From contig DIPL01000003.1 of assembly GCA_002424095.1 (NCBI GenBank), positions 63,982 through 78,913 on the forward strand: 14,932 nucleotides of DNA, given 5' to 3'. A model generated the notes under the pieces. It saw only the letters and a list, made by a program, of their open reading frames with translations. It was not told where the DNA came from and ran no database searches. Positions within the stretch are counted from its first letter, which is position 1. Each line of letters opens with the position of its first letter. Below, piece after piece: positions 5,239 through 14,100 of the stretch. Source of the DNA: Christensenella sp. UBA5489. Lineage in GTDB: Bacteria > Bacillota > Clostridia > Christensenellales > UBA1242. Position numbers and translations under genes: made by a program.

Positions 5239-6153
5239 ATGAAATATTATTTATACTCATCAAAAAATATTTTTCTTCAAAAAAGCAATGGACTTGTTGA
5301 ACTCCCAGCGGGTAAAATTTTGGAAATTGAGAAAAATAGCATAGTAAATATTTTTAGTTCGGATAGTGAATTTTTGCCATTTTGTTTTAAAACAGATTTA
5401 CAGAATGTTTTCAAAAATCCTTGTTTAAAAACAACTGAATATCCTGATTCTTTAATGATTGAAGCGGTTCCTATGCAGGTTTTTCGACCTGTATTTTTAA
5501 AAGGTAGAAATTTTAAAGAATACACGATTTGTTTAATTGGAAAGCCGTTCAATCTCTTAATTGAAAATGAAGAGCGACATTATGTTTTTAAATGTGGAGA
5601 TAATTTAAAAAATATTGTTTTTTCTGAAAAGAATTCGTGTTTAATTATGCAGGCAGAGCAAAACGAATTTGATTATGTTGTAATTTTTCATAAAAATTCG
5701 AAAACTTTTTATGAGTTTGTTGGCGTTTTTTCTTTGGATAATAATACAATAACTTTAATAAAAGATAAAAAAACTTTTGCACGGCACGGCGAACTTTTGA
5801 AGTTTGAAATAAATGAAAAAAATATAAATTTAGCGTTGTCTGAGCCGATTTATTTAAACGGCAAGCCAGCACGAATTGCACCGTTTTTAAACACGATTGC
5901 TTTTTTTCAGGCGATTAAAGAAAAAGATTATGTTCTTGCAAAATATTACTTATCACAAAATTTTGCATTGCGTCTTACACCTGAACATTTTGAAGAGTTT
6001 TTTGGTGAGTTCGATGAAATAAAGCCAATTACATATTTAGGGCGACGCAAAATTGCACTTTTGCAAAAAGTTTCGCACAACCATTCAATTGCTCGAATTT
6101 TTGAAGTTGTTTCTGAAAACGATTCAATCAAAGATATTATTAAAGATGAGTGA
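5239..6153 (+). CDS. Hypothetical protein, 304 aa, beta-rich N-terminal region, helical C-terminus
   Basis: I do not recognise this protein. It has no signal peptide or membrane segment. Residues 1-200 alternate short hydrophobic and polar stretches as in a beta-sandwich or jelly-roll-like fold, for example LVELPAGKILEIEK (19-32) and HYVFKCGDNLKNIVFSE (114-130). The last 80 residues look helical: FFQAIKEKDYVLAKYYLSQ (222-240) resembles a repeat-type helical hairpin, followed by LRLTPEHFEEFFGEFDEI (244-261). The ATG at 5239 has no Shine-Dalgarno sequence and nearly touches its promoter, so it may be read leaderless or from an unusually short leader. The next in-frame Met, residue 73, would discard a third of the N-terminal region, so 5239 is kept. 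It is divergent from the RsfA-like gene and convergent with the Q/P-rich gene; no terminator separates it from the latter. Confidence 0.82.
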   Translation: MKYYLYSSKNIFLQKSNGLVELPAGKILEIEKNSIVNIFSSDSEFLPFCFKTDLQNVFKNPCLKTTEYPDSLMIEAVPMQVFRPVFLKGRNFKEYTICLIGKPFNLLIENEERHYVFKCGDNLKNIVFSEKNSCLIMQAEQNEFDYVVIFHKNSKTFYEFVGVFSLDNNTITLIKDKKTFARHGELLKFEINEKNINLALSEPIYLNGKPARIAPFLNTIAFFQAIKEKDYVLAKYYLSQNFALRLTPEHFEEFFGEFDEIKPITYLGRRKIALLQKVSHNHSIARIFEVVSENDSIKDIIKDE

Positions 6154-6214
6154 TTTTAAGATAAAATAAACAGTTCAAAAAGCAGTTTCAGGTGAATTTT
6201 ATAAAAAACGAACT

Positions 6215-6820
6215 TTAAGATAAACGGCGGCGACGGTTGTTTTCAATAAGGCAAGAGATTGTTTTTAATTCGTTTAATATTTGTTGTAATAAATTATTTG
6301 TCGTTTGCAAAGAAGCAAATGTTTGATTATCTATGTAATTCGTGGATGGTACGGTCGGCGGTGCATTTAATAAGTTTTGACTTAAATAATCCAAATTAGT
6401 TTCGAATGTCCCGAAAGGCTGTTGCGGTTGCCGTTGTTGTTGCTGAAACGGTTGCGGTTGTAAAAGCGGTTGTTGCGGTTGCAAAAATGGCTGTTGTGGT
6501 TGAATTTGCTGTTGTGGAGAAAATGGCTGAAATGTTTCTCTTGCAATTTCTGTTTTACCTTGCGCATTGTCGCCTTGTCTCATAAAATAGCCATATTTGC
6601 TCAACACTCTTGCATAAGCATCTGCCATTTCCTTTAATACATTATCATTCAAAGTCGGCTCATCATCATATCGCATTGTTTTGGCGGTTGAAGTTTGAGA
6701 ATTGCTTTCTGAATTTTGCGAGTTCGCTTGCTCTGAACTTGTAGCATTTTGAAAACTTTCTGACCTTGCACTATCCTTTCGAAATAGCGAATCTCCTGCA
6801 CCTAAAAAATTATTTTTCAT
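6215..6820 (-). CDS. Hypothetical Gln/Pro-rich low-complexity protein, 201 aa
   Basis: Not recognised. Four segments are visible: a Ser/Asn/Gln-rich disordered head (about 15-48), a probable helix (about 56-82) containing LKEMADAYARVLSKYGYFM (62-80), a Gln/Pro stretch (97-136) made of QPQQPF-like units, and a C-terminal amphipathic helix (about 165-193) that ends in the basic patch RRRR (196-199). No signal peptide, so it is presumably cytosolic or a structural component of something assembled in the cytoplasm; two helices held by a Q/P linker suggest a spacer or adaptor, which is inference. The start at 6820 lacks a clear Shine-Dalgarno sequence, so the true start might be downstream, for example Met49. 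A TATACT (6888-6893) on the minus strand could be its -10. Confidence 0.72.
   Translation of the reverse strand: MKNNFLGAGDSLFRKDSARSESFQNATSSEQANSQNSESNSQTSTAKTMRYDDEPTLNDNVLKEMADAYARVLSKYGYFMRQGDNAQGKTEIARETFQPFSPQQQIQPQQPFLQPQQPLLQPQPFQQQQRQPQQPFGTFETNLDYLSQNLLNAPPTVPSTNYIDNQTFASLQTTNNLLQQILNELKTISCLIENNRRRRLS
6418..6525 (-). repeat. Degenerate ~21-bp coding repeat (Gln/Pro units)
   Basis: The plus strand shows a run of imperfect units built on GGTTGTTGCGGTTGC with A-rich interruptions about every 18-21 bp. On the coding strand these give QPQQPFL, QPQQPLL and QPQPF units. Such arrays tend to vary in copy number between strains. Confidence 0.6.
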
Positions 6821-7031
6821 TTGTGGAATTTATATGAATAAATCATTTAATTTGTTAAAATTCGAATAGAAAGGCATTTATTTTCATAGTATACTTTATA
6901 CGGAACTTTCAAAACACTGCTAGTTTTTTCTACCTATAATTCTGTTTTTTACTTTTAAAAGTTTATATTTGCTTGAAAGCTTGTTCTCTACTAAAAAGGT
7001 TAAAAATTATAAAAAAAATTTTAAAAATCGG

Positions 7032-7060
7032 TTGACAACGGGGCTTTTTAATGTTAATAT
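7032..7060 (+). promoter_or_regulatory. Main promoter of rpoBC
   Basis: Perfect TTGACA (7032-7037), 17-bp spacer, TAATAT (7055-7060). Transcription would start near 7067, leaving a leader of about 275 nt before rpoB. Confidence 0.85.
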
Positions 7061-7132
7061 CCCCTTAGGGAATTTTGTACGACGTGGAATGTTATCCTTT
7101 TTTCGGATTTGTTAAATAATAATAATTTTAAT

Positions 7133-7170
7133 CGCAAGTGCGGTCTTATAGGTTGGCACTTGCGCTTTTT
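7133..7170 (+). terminator. Attenuator-like hairpin in the rpoB leader
   Basis: CGCAAGTGC (7133-7141) pairs perfectly with GCACTTGCG (7156-7164) around a 14-nt loop, followed by CTTTTT (7165-7170). The form is that of an intrinsic terminator lying between promoter and gene, so it presumably allows partial or conditional read-through. Small upstream stems (for example ATCC-GGAT near 7095-7109) could take part in alternative folding, but no known leader class is recognised. Confidence 0.65.
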
Positions 7171-7284
7171 CGTCCTTGTTTTTGGTATCTTTTACCTATT
7201 ATCCCAAAATTAAAGTTAAAATTTAAAAAATTCTATGTTCGATTTTATACTTAATAATTTTTCCTGTTTCATATTAGTTTAAAC

Positions 7285-7314
7285 TTAGTCCAACAAATTT
7301 AAACTTTATATAAT
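7285..7314 (+). promoter_or_regulatory. Possible second promoter of rpoB
   Basis: Consensus TATAAT (7309-7314) with a weak TTAGTC (7285-7290) 18 bp upstream. It lies after the attenuator-like hairpin and would give a leader of about 20 nt. AT-rich context makes a chance TATAAT likely. Confidence 0.35.
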
Positions 7315-7340
7315 ATATTTACATTGTTTAAGGAGAAAAT

Positions 7341-10300
7341 ATGCAAAATTTAACGAAAAAGGTTATGTTCGGAAAAGCTGAAAGATACAGTTTTTCAAAA
7401 ATTGATGAAATTGTCGAACTTCCTGATTTTCTTGACATTCAAAGAAAGGCATATCGAGAATTTTTAGAAACTGGAATTCAAGACGTTTTAGACGAGTTTT
7501 CGCCAATTGTCGATTATAGCGGTAAGGCAAAACTTTATCTTCTCAAAGCGGATTTATCCGCACCTTCGAAATATTCAATTAAAGAGTCTAAAAGACGTGG
7601 ACTTTCATATACGATTCCACTTAAAGTGCAAGCGCGTTTTGTTATAGAAGAAACAGGCGAAGCAATTGACCAAGAAGTTTTTCTTGGAGATATTCCTTAT
7701 ATGACAGATGACGGCTCATTCATTGTAAACGGCATTGAAAGAGTTGTTATAAATCAAGTTATACGTTCTCCGAGCGTTTATTTTGCACAGGATAAAAACG
7801 ACACTTCAACACTAACAGGCAAAATGATTCCAACACGTGGTATGTGGGTTGAATTTGAATTAGGGGCAAATGATGTTATAAGAATTGTACTCGACCGTAA
7901 AAGTAAAGTAACGGTCGGTGTTTTTTTAAAATGTTTCGGCTTCACAACAAAAGAAATCTTGAAAATGTATGGAGATAATCCTCATTTAAAAAATGTATTA
8001 GATAAAGAACCGCAAGCAACTCAGGAAGAAGCAATTTTAGAACTTGCAAGGAAAATGCGTCCAGGAGAAATACCATCAGTAGAGTCAACACGAAACTATC
8101 TAAATCTGTTCTTTTTCTCGGACCAATATTATAATCTCGGAAAAGTTGGTAGATATAAATTTAATAAAAAATTAAGCATTGCCAATCGTATAACAGGGCA
8201 TATTTCTGCAAATAACATAACTTTTGGCGATGAGTTAATTGTTAAGAAAAATGCGGTTATTGATTTAGAATCGGCACAAAAAATTCAAAATTCAGGAATT
8301 AATGAAGTTTGGATTCTTTTTAATGGCAAAAAACATTTAATTCGTGGAAATAACCGTGTTCAACTTTCTGAAATTTTTCCGTGCGATGAAAAAGAACTCG
8401 GAATAACTGAACTTGTTTATTTTCCTGTTCTTTTACAAATTTTAAACGAAAATAAAGGCAAATCAAAAAAGATAGTTGAGCAAAAAATCAAAGAAAATGC
8501 AAAAAGTCTTATTATCACAACTTTGACAATTGATGATATTTTGGCAAGTATAAGTTATTTCCTCGACTTGATGTCAGGAATTGGTAATTTAGATAATATT
8601 GACCATTTAAGTAATAGAAGAATTGCAACTGTTGGCGAACTTTTAGGAAATGCGTTTCGTTCAGGTGTAAATAAACTTGCAACCGCAGTAAAAGAAACTT
8701 TGCAAGGAAAAGAACTTACAGGTATTGCTCCGAAAGAAATTGTAAATCCACGTTTTATAAATAAAGCACTCAGAGATTTTATGGCGACATCGCAACTTTC
8801 GCAACTTATGGAACAAATCAACTGTCTTTCAGGACTTGGACAGAAAAGAAAAATGTCCGCTGTTGGACCCGGCGGTGTGAAAAAAGAAAGAGCAAGCGCA
8901 CAAGTGCGAGACGTGCATTATACACATTATGGACGTATTTGTGCTATTGAAACACCCGAAGGACAAAGCATTGGACTTATAAACAGTTTTACCTGTTTTG
9001 CTAAAATCAATGATTATGGTTTTCTTGAAACACCTTATCGTGCAATCGACAAGAAAACAGGCGTTGTGCAAAATGATTATAAATTTTATATGTCAGACCT
9101 TGAAGATACGGCTTACATTGCACAGGCAACTGAGCCATTGACGGCGGACGGAAAACTTGCAAATCAAAGAATAACTTGTAGACATAAAAGCACAATTGTA
9201 GACGTTCCTTCATATATGGTTGATTATATTGATGTATCACCAAGACAATTTATTTCCGCGGCAACTTCGCTTATTCCGTTCTTGAATAACGATGACTCGG
9301 CGCGTGCGCTTATGGGTGCAAATATGCAACGTCAGGCTGTTCCGTTATTGCAACCAGAAGCACCACTTGTTGGAACAGGAATGGAATATAAAGTCGCCTA
9401 TGATTCAGGTGCTGTTATTAAATCTCGTCAAAATGGAACAGTAATATATGTATCAGCAGATTATATAACGATTAAATCATCAGGTGTTGGCGGTGCGGAA
9501 GAGCGTTATTATCTTACAAAATTTGAAAAAACAAACGCAGATACTTGCATAAATCAAACGCCGATTGTTAAAAAAGGCGAAAAAGTTAAAGTGGGCGATG
9601 TCTTAACCGCAGGTTATTCAACGGATAACGGCGAACTTGCTCTCGGGAAAAATGTGCTTGTTGGCTTTTTGAACTGGGAAGGCTATAACTACGAAGACGC
9701 AATTTTAATCAGTGAAAGAATAGTAAAAGAAGATGTATTCACATCAATAACACTTAAAGTTGAAGAAATTATGTGCCGTTCGACAAAACTTGGCGATGAA
9801 GAGATTACAAGAGATATACCAAACCTTGGCGATGAAGCACTTAAAAATCTAGATGAAAACGGCATTATTAGAATTGGTGCAGAAGTGCGTCCCGGCGATA
9901 TTTTAGTCGGAAAAGTTACGCCAAAAGGTGAAACCGAACTCACTCCTGAAAAAAGACTTTTAAGAGCAATTTTTGGCGAAAAGTCGCATGAAGTTAGGGA
10001 TACTTCGCTCCGTGTCCAGCACGGTCGTGGCGGTGTCGTTGTCGATGTACAAGTCTTTTCACGTAAAAATAAAGATGAACTCGAACCTGGCGTTACAATG
10101 AAAGTTAAAGTCTATGTTGCACAACGTAGGAAATTGTCGGTGGGCGATAAAATGTCAGGACGACACGGAAATAAAGGTGTTGTTTCTCTCATTTTGCCAG
10201 AATCAGATATGCCATATTTAAGCAATGGTCAAGCACTTGACATTGTATTGAACCCGCTTGGTGTTCCATCACGTTTGAATATCGGTCAGGTTTTGGAAAC

Positions 10301-11105
10301 ACATTTGGGACTCGTAGCAAAATCGTTAGGTTGGAAAATTGCATCGCCTGCATTCGACGGTGCAGAATCACAACAAATTCAGAAATTGCTTATTGATAAT
10401 GGTTTTCCGGCAGATGGAAAAATTCAATTATACGACGGACGAACAGGGCTACCGTTTGATAATCCTGCAACCGTTGGCTATAAATATATGTTAAAACTTG
10501 AACATATGGTTGACGGCAAAATTCACGCACGTTCAACAGGTCCATATTCGCTCGTAACACAGCAACCACTCGGCGGTAAGGCAATGTTCGGTGGTCAGAA
10601 AGTCGGTGAAATGGAGTTCTGGGCGTTGGAAGCTTACGGCGTTTCAAGTTTAATTCAAGAATTTTTAACGGTTAAATCCGATGATGTTACAGGCAGAACG
10701 AAAACTTTCGAAGCAATCATCAAAGGTCAGCCGATTGCCGCACCTGGAATTCCAGAAAGTTTCAAAGTACTTATAAAAGAACTTCAATCGCTTGCACTTG
10801 ATATAAAAATCTTAACCGAAGATGAAGAAGAAGTTTCGATTTCACAATTTGGTCAAGATGAGTATGAAACTCCGAATTTGGCACAAGAAGTTGAGCAAGA
10901 ATTGAAAGATATACATCTCAATTTTGATGAAGAAAATGCGATAGTAGAAAGTATATTGGCAAATGAACCAACAACTCCGCCATCAGCAGATGAAATAAGC
11001 AATATTTTAGGTGAAATAGAAGTGGATGAAACAATTGAAGCCAAAGAAGAAAAAGATTTAGTCGCAGATGACTTGTTCGAAGATTTTGATGATTTCGAAG
11101 GATAA
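7341..11105 (+). CDS. rpoB: DNA-directed RNA polymerase subunit beta
   Basis: Beta subunit of the core RNA polymerase, 1254 aa; with beta prime it forms the active-centre cleft. Start supported by AAGGAG (7330-7335). Diagnostic elements: RSPSVYF in the N-terminal rifamycin cluster, the rifamycin-pocket region (483-508), fork loop 2 (509-517), E785-D786 in NYEDA, active-centre lysines K937 and K945 in KMSGRHGNK, and the clamp-proximal ALEAYG segment. The E. coli beta insertions are absent. Two things are odd. The rifamycin pocket and fork loop carry many changes at near-invariant places (E. coli numbering F514L, D516E, N518I, P520C, H526Q, R529K, T539K, R540K, F545A, N568S). The C-terminal tail is a long acidic extension (about 1160-1254), roughly twice that of Bacillus subtilis. 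rplJL does not precede it; rpoC follows after 93 bp. Confidence 0.98.
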   Translation: MQNLTKKVMFGKAERYSFSKIDEIVELPDFLDIQRKAYREFLETGIQDVLDEFSPIVDYSGKAKLYLLKADLSAPSKYSIKESKRRGLSYTIPLKVQARFVIEETGEAIDQEVFLGDIPYMTDDGSFIVNGIERVVINQVIRSPSVYFAQDKNDTSTLTGKMIPTRGMWVEFELGANDVIRIVLDRKSKVTVGVFLKCFGFTTKEILKMYGDNPHLKNVLDKEPQATQEEAILELARKMRPGEIPSVESTRNYLNLFFFSDQYYNLGKVGRYKFNKKLSIANRITGHISANNITFGDELIVKKNAVIDLESAQKIQNSGINEVWILFNGKKHLIRGNNRVQLSEIFPCDEKELGITELVYFPVLLQILNENKGKSKKIVEQKIKENAKSLIITTLTIDDILASISYFLDLMSGIGNLDNIDHLSNRRIATVGELLGNAFRSGVNKLATAVKETLQGKELTGIAPKEIVNPRFINKALRDFMATSQLSQLMEQINCLSGLGQKRKMSAVGPGGVKKERASAQVRDVHYTHYGRICAIETPEGQSIGLINSFTCFAKINDYGFLETPYRAIDKKTGVVQNDYKFYMSDLEDTAYIAQATEPLTADGKLANQRITCRHKSTIVDVPSYMVDYIDVSPRQFISAATSLIPFLNNDDSARALMGANMQRQAVPLLQPEAPLVGTGMEYKVAYDSGAVIKSRQNGTVIYVSADYITIKSSGVGGAEERYYLTKFEKTNADTCINQTPIVKKGEKVKVGDVLTAGYSTDNGELALGKNVLVGFLNWEGYNYEDAILISERIVKEDVFTSITLKVEEIMCRSTKLGDEEITRDIPNLGDEALKNLDENGIIRIGAEVRPGDILVGKVTPKGETELTPEKRLLRAIFGEKSHEVRDTSLRVQHGRGGVVVDVQVFSRKNKDELEPGVTMKVKVYVAQRRKLSVGDKMSGRHGNKGVVSLILPESDMPYLSNGQALDIVLNPLGVPSRLNIGQVLETHLGLVAKSLGWKIASPAFDGAESQQIQKLLIDNGFPADGKIQLYDGRTGLPFDNPATVGYKYMLKLEHMVDGKIHARSTGPYSLVTQQPLGGKAMFGGQKVGEMEFWALEAYGVSSLIQEFLTVKSDDVTGRTKTFEAIIKGQPIAAPGIPESFKVLIKELQSLALDIKILTEDEEEVSISQFGQDEYETPNLAQEVEQELKDIHLNFDEENAIVESILANEPTTPPSADEISNILGEIEVDETIEAKEEKDLVADDLFEDFDDFEG

Positions 11106-11198
11106 TTAGATAACTTGAAAAAATTTAAAGATATGTAGAAAAAACGAACTTGCAAAGATAAAGCAAATGATGATTTAAAATAAAAGATAAGGTGAAAT

Positions 11199-14100
11199 AT
11201 GTTTGATTTGAATGATTTTAATGCAATAAAAATTGGAATTGCATCGCCAGAAAAGATTAGAGAATGGTCCTTTGGCGAAGTTACAAAGCCCGAAACAATT
11301 AATTATCGTACGCAGAAACCCGAAAAAGATGGACTTTTTTGTGAACGCATTTTCGGCCCACGAAAAGACTGGGAATGTCATTGCGGGAAATATAAGCGTA
11401 TTCGCTATAAAGGCGTTGTGTGCGATAAGTGCGGTGTTGAAGTAACACGTTCAAGAGTTCGACGTGAACGTATGGGACATATTGAACTTGCTTGTCCTGT
11501 TTCGCATATTTGGTTTTTTAGAAGTGTTCCATCAAGAATTGGAACAACTTTGGAATTAATGCCAAAACTTCTCGAACAAGTTATGTATTATGTTAGTTAT
11601 ATTGTACTTGACCCAAAAAATACAGAACTTGCATATAAACAAGTATTGACTGATAAAGAATATCGTGAAGCAGTTGAAAAATATGGTGCTGATTCCTTTG
11701 TTGTTGGAATGGGCGCAGAAGCAATCAAAAAACTTTTAAGTGAAGTTAATCTTAAAAAGGAAAGTATTGAACTTAAAGAATTGCTTTTAACCGCAAAGGG
11801 ACAAAAAAGACTTAAAGCAATCAAAAAACTTGAAGTTATTGAAGCATTTTTAACAAGTGGGAATAAACCTGAGTGGATGATTCTCGATGTTTTACCTGTT
11901 CTACCGCCCGAACTTCGCCCTATGGTGCAACTTGATGGTGGACGTTATGCAACAAGCGACCTTAACGATCTTTATCGCAGAGTTATAAACCGTAATAACC
12001 GACTTAAAAAATTAATGGAACTCGGTGCTCCCGAAGTTATTATAAGAAATGAAAAAAGAATGCTTCAAGAAGCCGTTGACAGTCTTATTGATAACGGCAA
12101 ACGTGGAAAAGCCATTCAAGGTGCAAAACAGCGTGAACTTAAATCACTAACCGCTATGGTTGCTGGAAAGCAAGGGCGATTTCGTCAAAACTTGCTCGGA
12201 AAAAGAGTTGACTACTCAGGGCGTTCGGTTATTGTTGTTGGTCCTGAACTTAAATTATATCAATGCGGCGTTCCAAAAGAAATGGCACTTGAACTTTTCA
12301 AACCTTTTATTATAAAAAGACTTGTCGAATTAAATCAATCACATAATATAAAGAGTGCAAAACGTTTAATTGAGCGAGAAAAACCAATTGTTTGGGATAT
12401 TTTAGCGGAAGTTATCAAAGATCATCCAGTGCTTTTAAACCGTGCACCAACACTTCATAGACTGAGTTTTCAAGCCTTTGAACCAGTTCTGGTTGAAGGT
12501 AGAGCAATTAAATTGCATCCGTCAGTTTGTTCGGGGTTCAATGCCGATTTTGACGGCGATGCAATGTCAATCCACGTACCACTCAGCATAGATGCTAAAA
12601 CCGAAGCACGAATGATTATGCTTGCTTCGGGAAATATTTTAAAACCGTCCGATGGCGAACCAATTATAACACCGGGGCTTGATATTGTTTTAGGATGTTA
12701 TTATCTCACACAAGCACAATCAGGAGCAAAGGGCGAGAATGGAATTTTCTCATCTGATGAAGAAGCAATCATTGCTTATGAAACGCAAAATTTAGACTTG
12801 CGTGCGGAAATTCTTATCAAACGTACGGCGGTTGTTGAAGGAAAAACCTATTCCGAAAGAGTTAAAACCACCGTCGGGCGAATTATTTTTAATCAAGCAA
12901 TTCCACAAAATCTTGGACTTATTGATAGAAGCAATCCTGAAAACTATTGCAAACTTGAAGTAAATAATGCTGTTATTAAAAAAGATTTAAAATTTATTAC
13001 CAATGAAGTTTTTAGAGTTTTTGGAACAACGGAAACAGCGAAAGTTGTTGATAATCTTAAAGAAATTGGATATAAATACTCAACACTTGGTTGTATTACA
13101 ATTAATGCTTTTGATATGGAAGAGCCACCACAAAAAGAAAAATTATTGCAAAAAGCACAAGAGCAAGTCAACGAAAATGAAAAACTTTTGCAACGTGGAC
13201 TTATCACAAACGATGAAAAATTAACTGCAAATATTGCAATTTGGAACGATGCAACCTTAAAGGTTCAGGATGCAGTTCAAAAACATTTAAGCGAATTTAA
13301 TCCACTAAAAATGATAGTGTATTCGGGTGCACGTGGAAGCAATGTGCAATTAAACAGTTTAACTGGTATGTGCGGAATTAAAGTTTCAATTTCAGATAAT
13401 AAAATTGATTTTCCTGTTAAAAATTCTTACCGAAGTGGGCTTACGCCACTTGAATATTTCGTTTCATCTCGTGGTGGACGTAAAACACTTGCCGATACGG
13501 CAACAAAAACCGCAGATTCAGGTTATTTGACACGCCGACTTGTCGATGTTTCTCAAGACGTTGTTATTAATGAAGAAGATTGCTTTAAACGACTTGGCGA
13601 AAAAGTTAAAGGTGTTGAAGTTTCTGACCTTGTTGAAGATAAGAGAATAATTGAAACGTTGGAAGAACGAATTGAAGGACGTCATACTGTTGATGATATT
13701 ATAGATCCGCAGACAAAAGAAATAATTGTCGCAGCAAACACTATGATTTCGCCAAAACAAGCAAAAGAAATTGTAAAGGCTGGAATTAAAACTGTTACAA
13801 TACGCTCACTCCTTACTTGTCGCAGCAAACACGGTGTTTGTGCGAAGTGTTATGGAAAAAACATGGCTGGCAAAGAAAAAGTCAATATCGGCGAGTCTGT
13901 TGGTATAATTGCCGCACAAAGTATTGGCGAACCTGGAACGCAACTTACGATGAGAACTTTCCATACTGGCGGTGCTATGCTCGCTGCCGATATAACGAAA
14001 GGTTTGCCACGTGTAGAGGAAATTTTCGAAGCACGTAAACCGAAAGGCGAAGCAAAACTTTCCGAAGTTTTTGGAAAAATTCACGTAAAAGAAGAATCGA

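Larger units (their letters stand above)
6821..7340. other. 520-bp upstream region of rpoB
   Basis: No gene is visible. From left to right it holds the presumed promoter of the minus-strand Q/P gene (about 6888-6905), AT-rich sequence with the 12-bp palindrome ACTTTTAAAAGT (6951-6962), the main rpoB promoter (7032-7060), a leader with a terminator-like hairpin (7133-7170) and a possible second promoter (7285-7314). Confidence 0.65.

Noticed and set aside
6198..6226. Shared word AAAAAACGAACTT near 6203 and in the rpoB-rpoC spacer (about 11138)
   Set aside because: Only 13 bases in AT-rich DNA and no further similarity around it; not treated as a dispersed repeat.
6951..6962. Palindrome ACTTTTAAAAGT upstream of the rpoB promoter
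   Set aside because: Short, A/T-only apart from one pair at each end and not placed at a promoter element; chance is sufficient.
8555..9943. Several 78-88 codon minus-strand frames inside rpoB (8555-8821, 8829-9071, 9007-9243, 9689-9943)
   Set aside because: They lie antisense within a highly conserved coding region, lack ribosome binding sites and show no domain signal.
7341..11105. That this RpoB is a secondary, resistance-type paralogue (rpoB2)
   Set aside because: It is followed by a full rpoC in an operon with a strong promoter, as expected for the main polymerase genes, and rpoC shows matching unusual changes. A second copy elsewhere cannot be excluded from this window.
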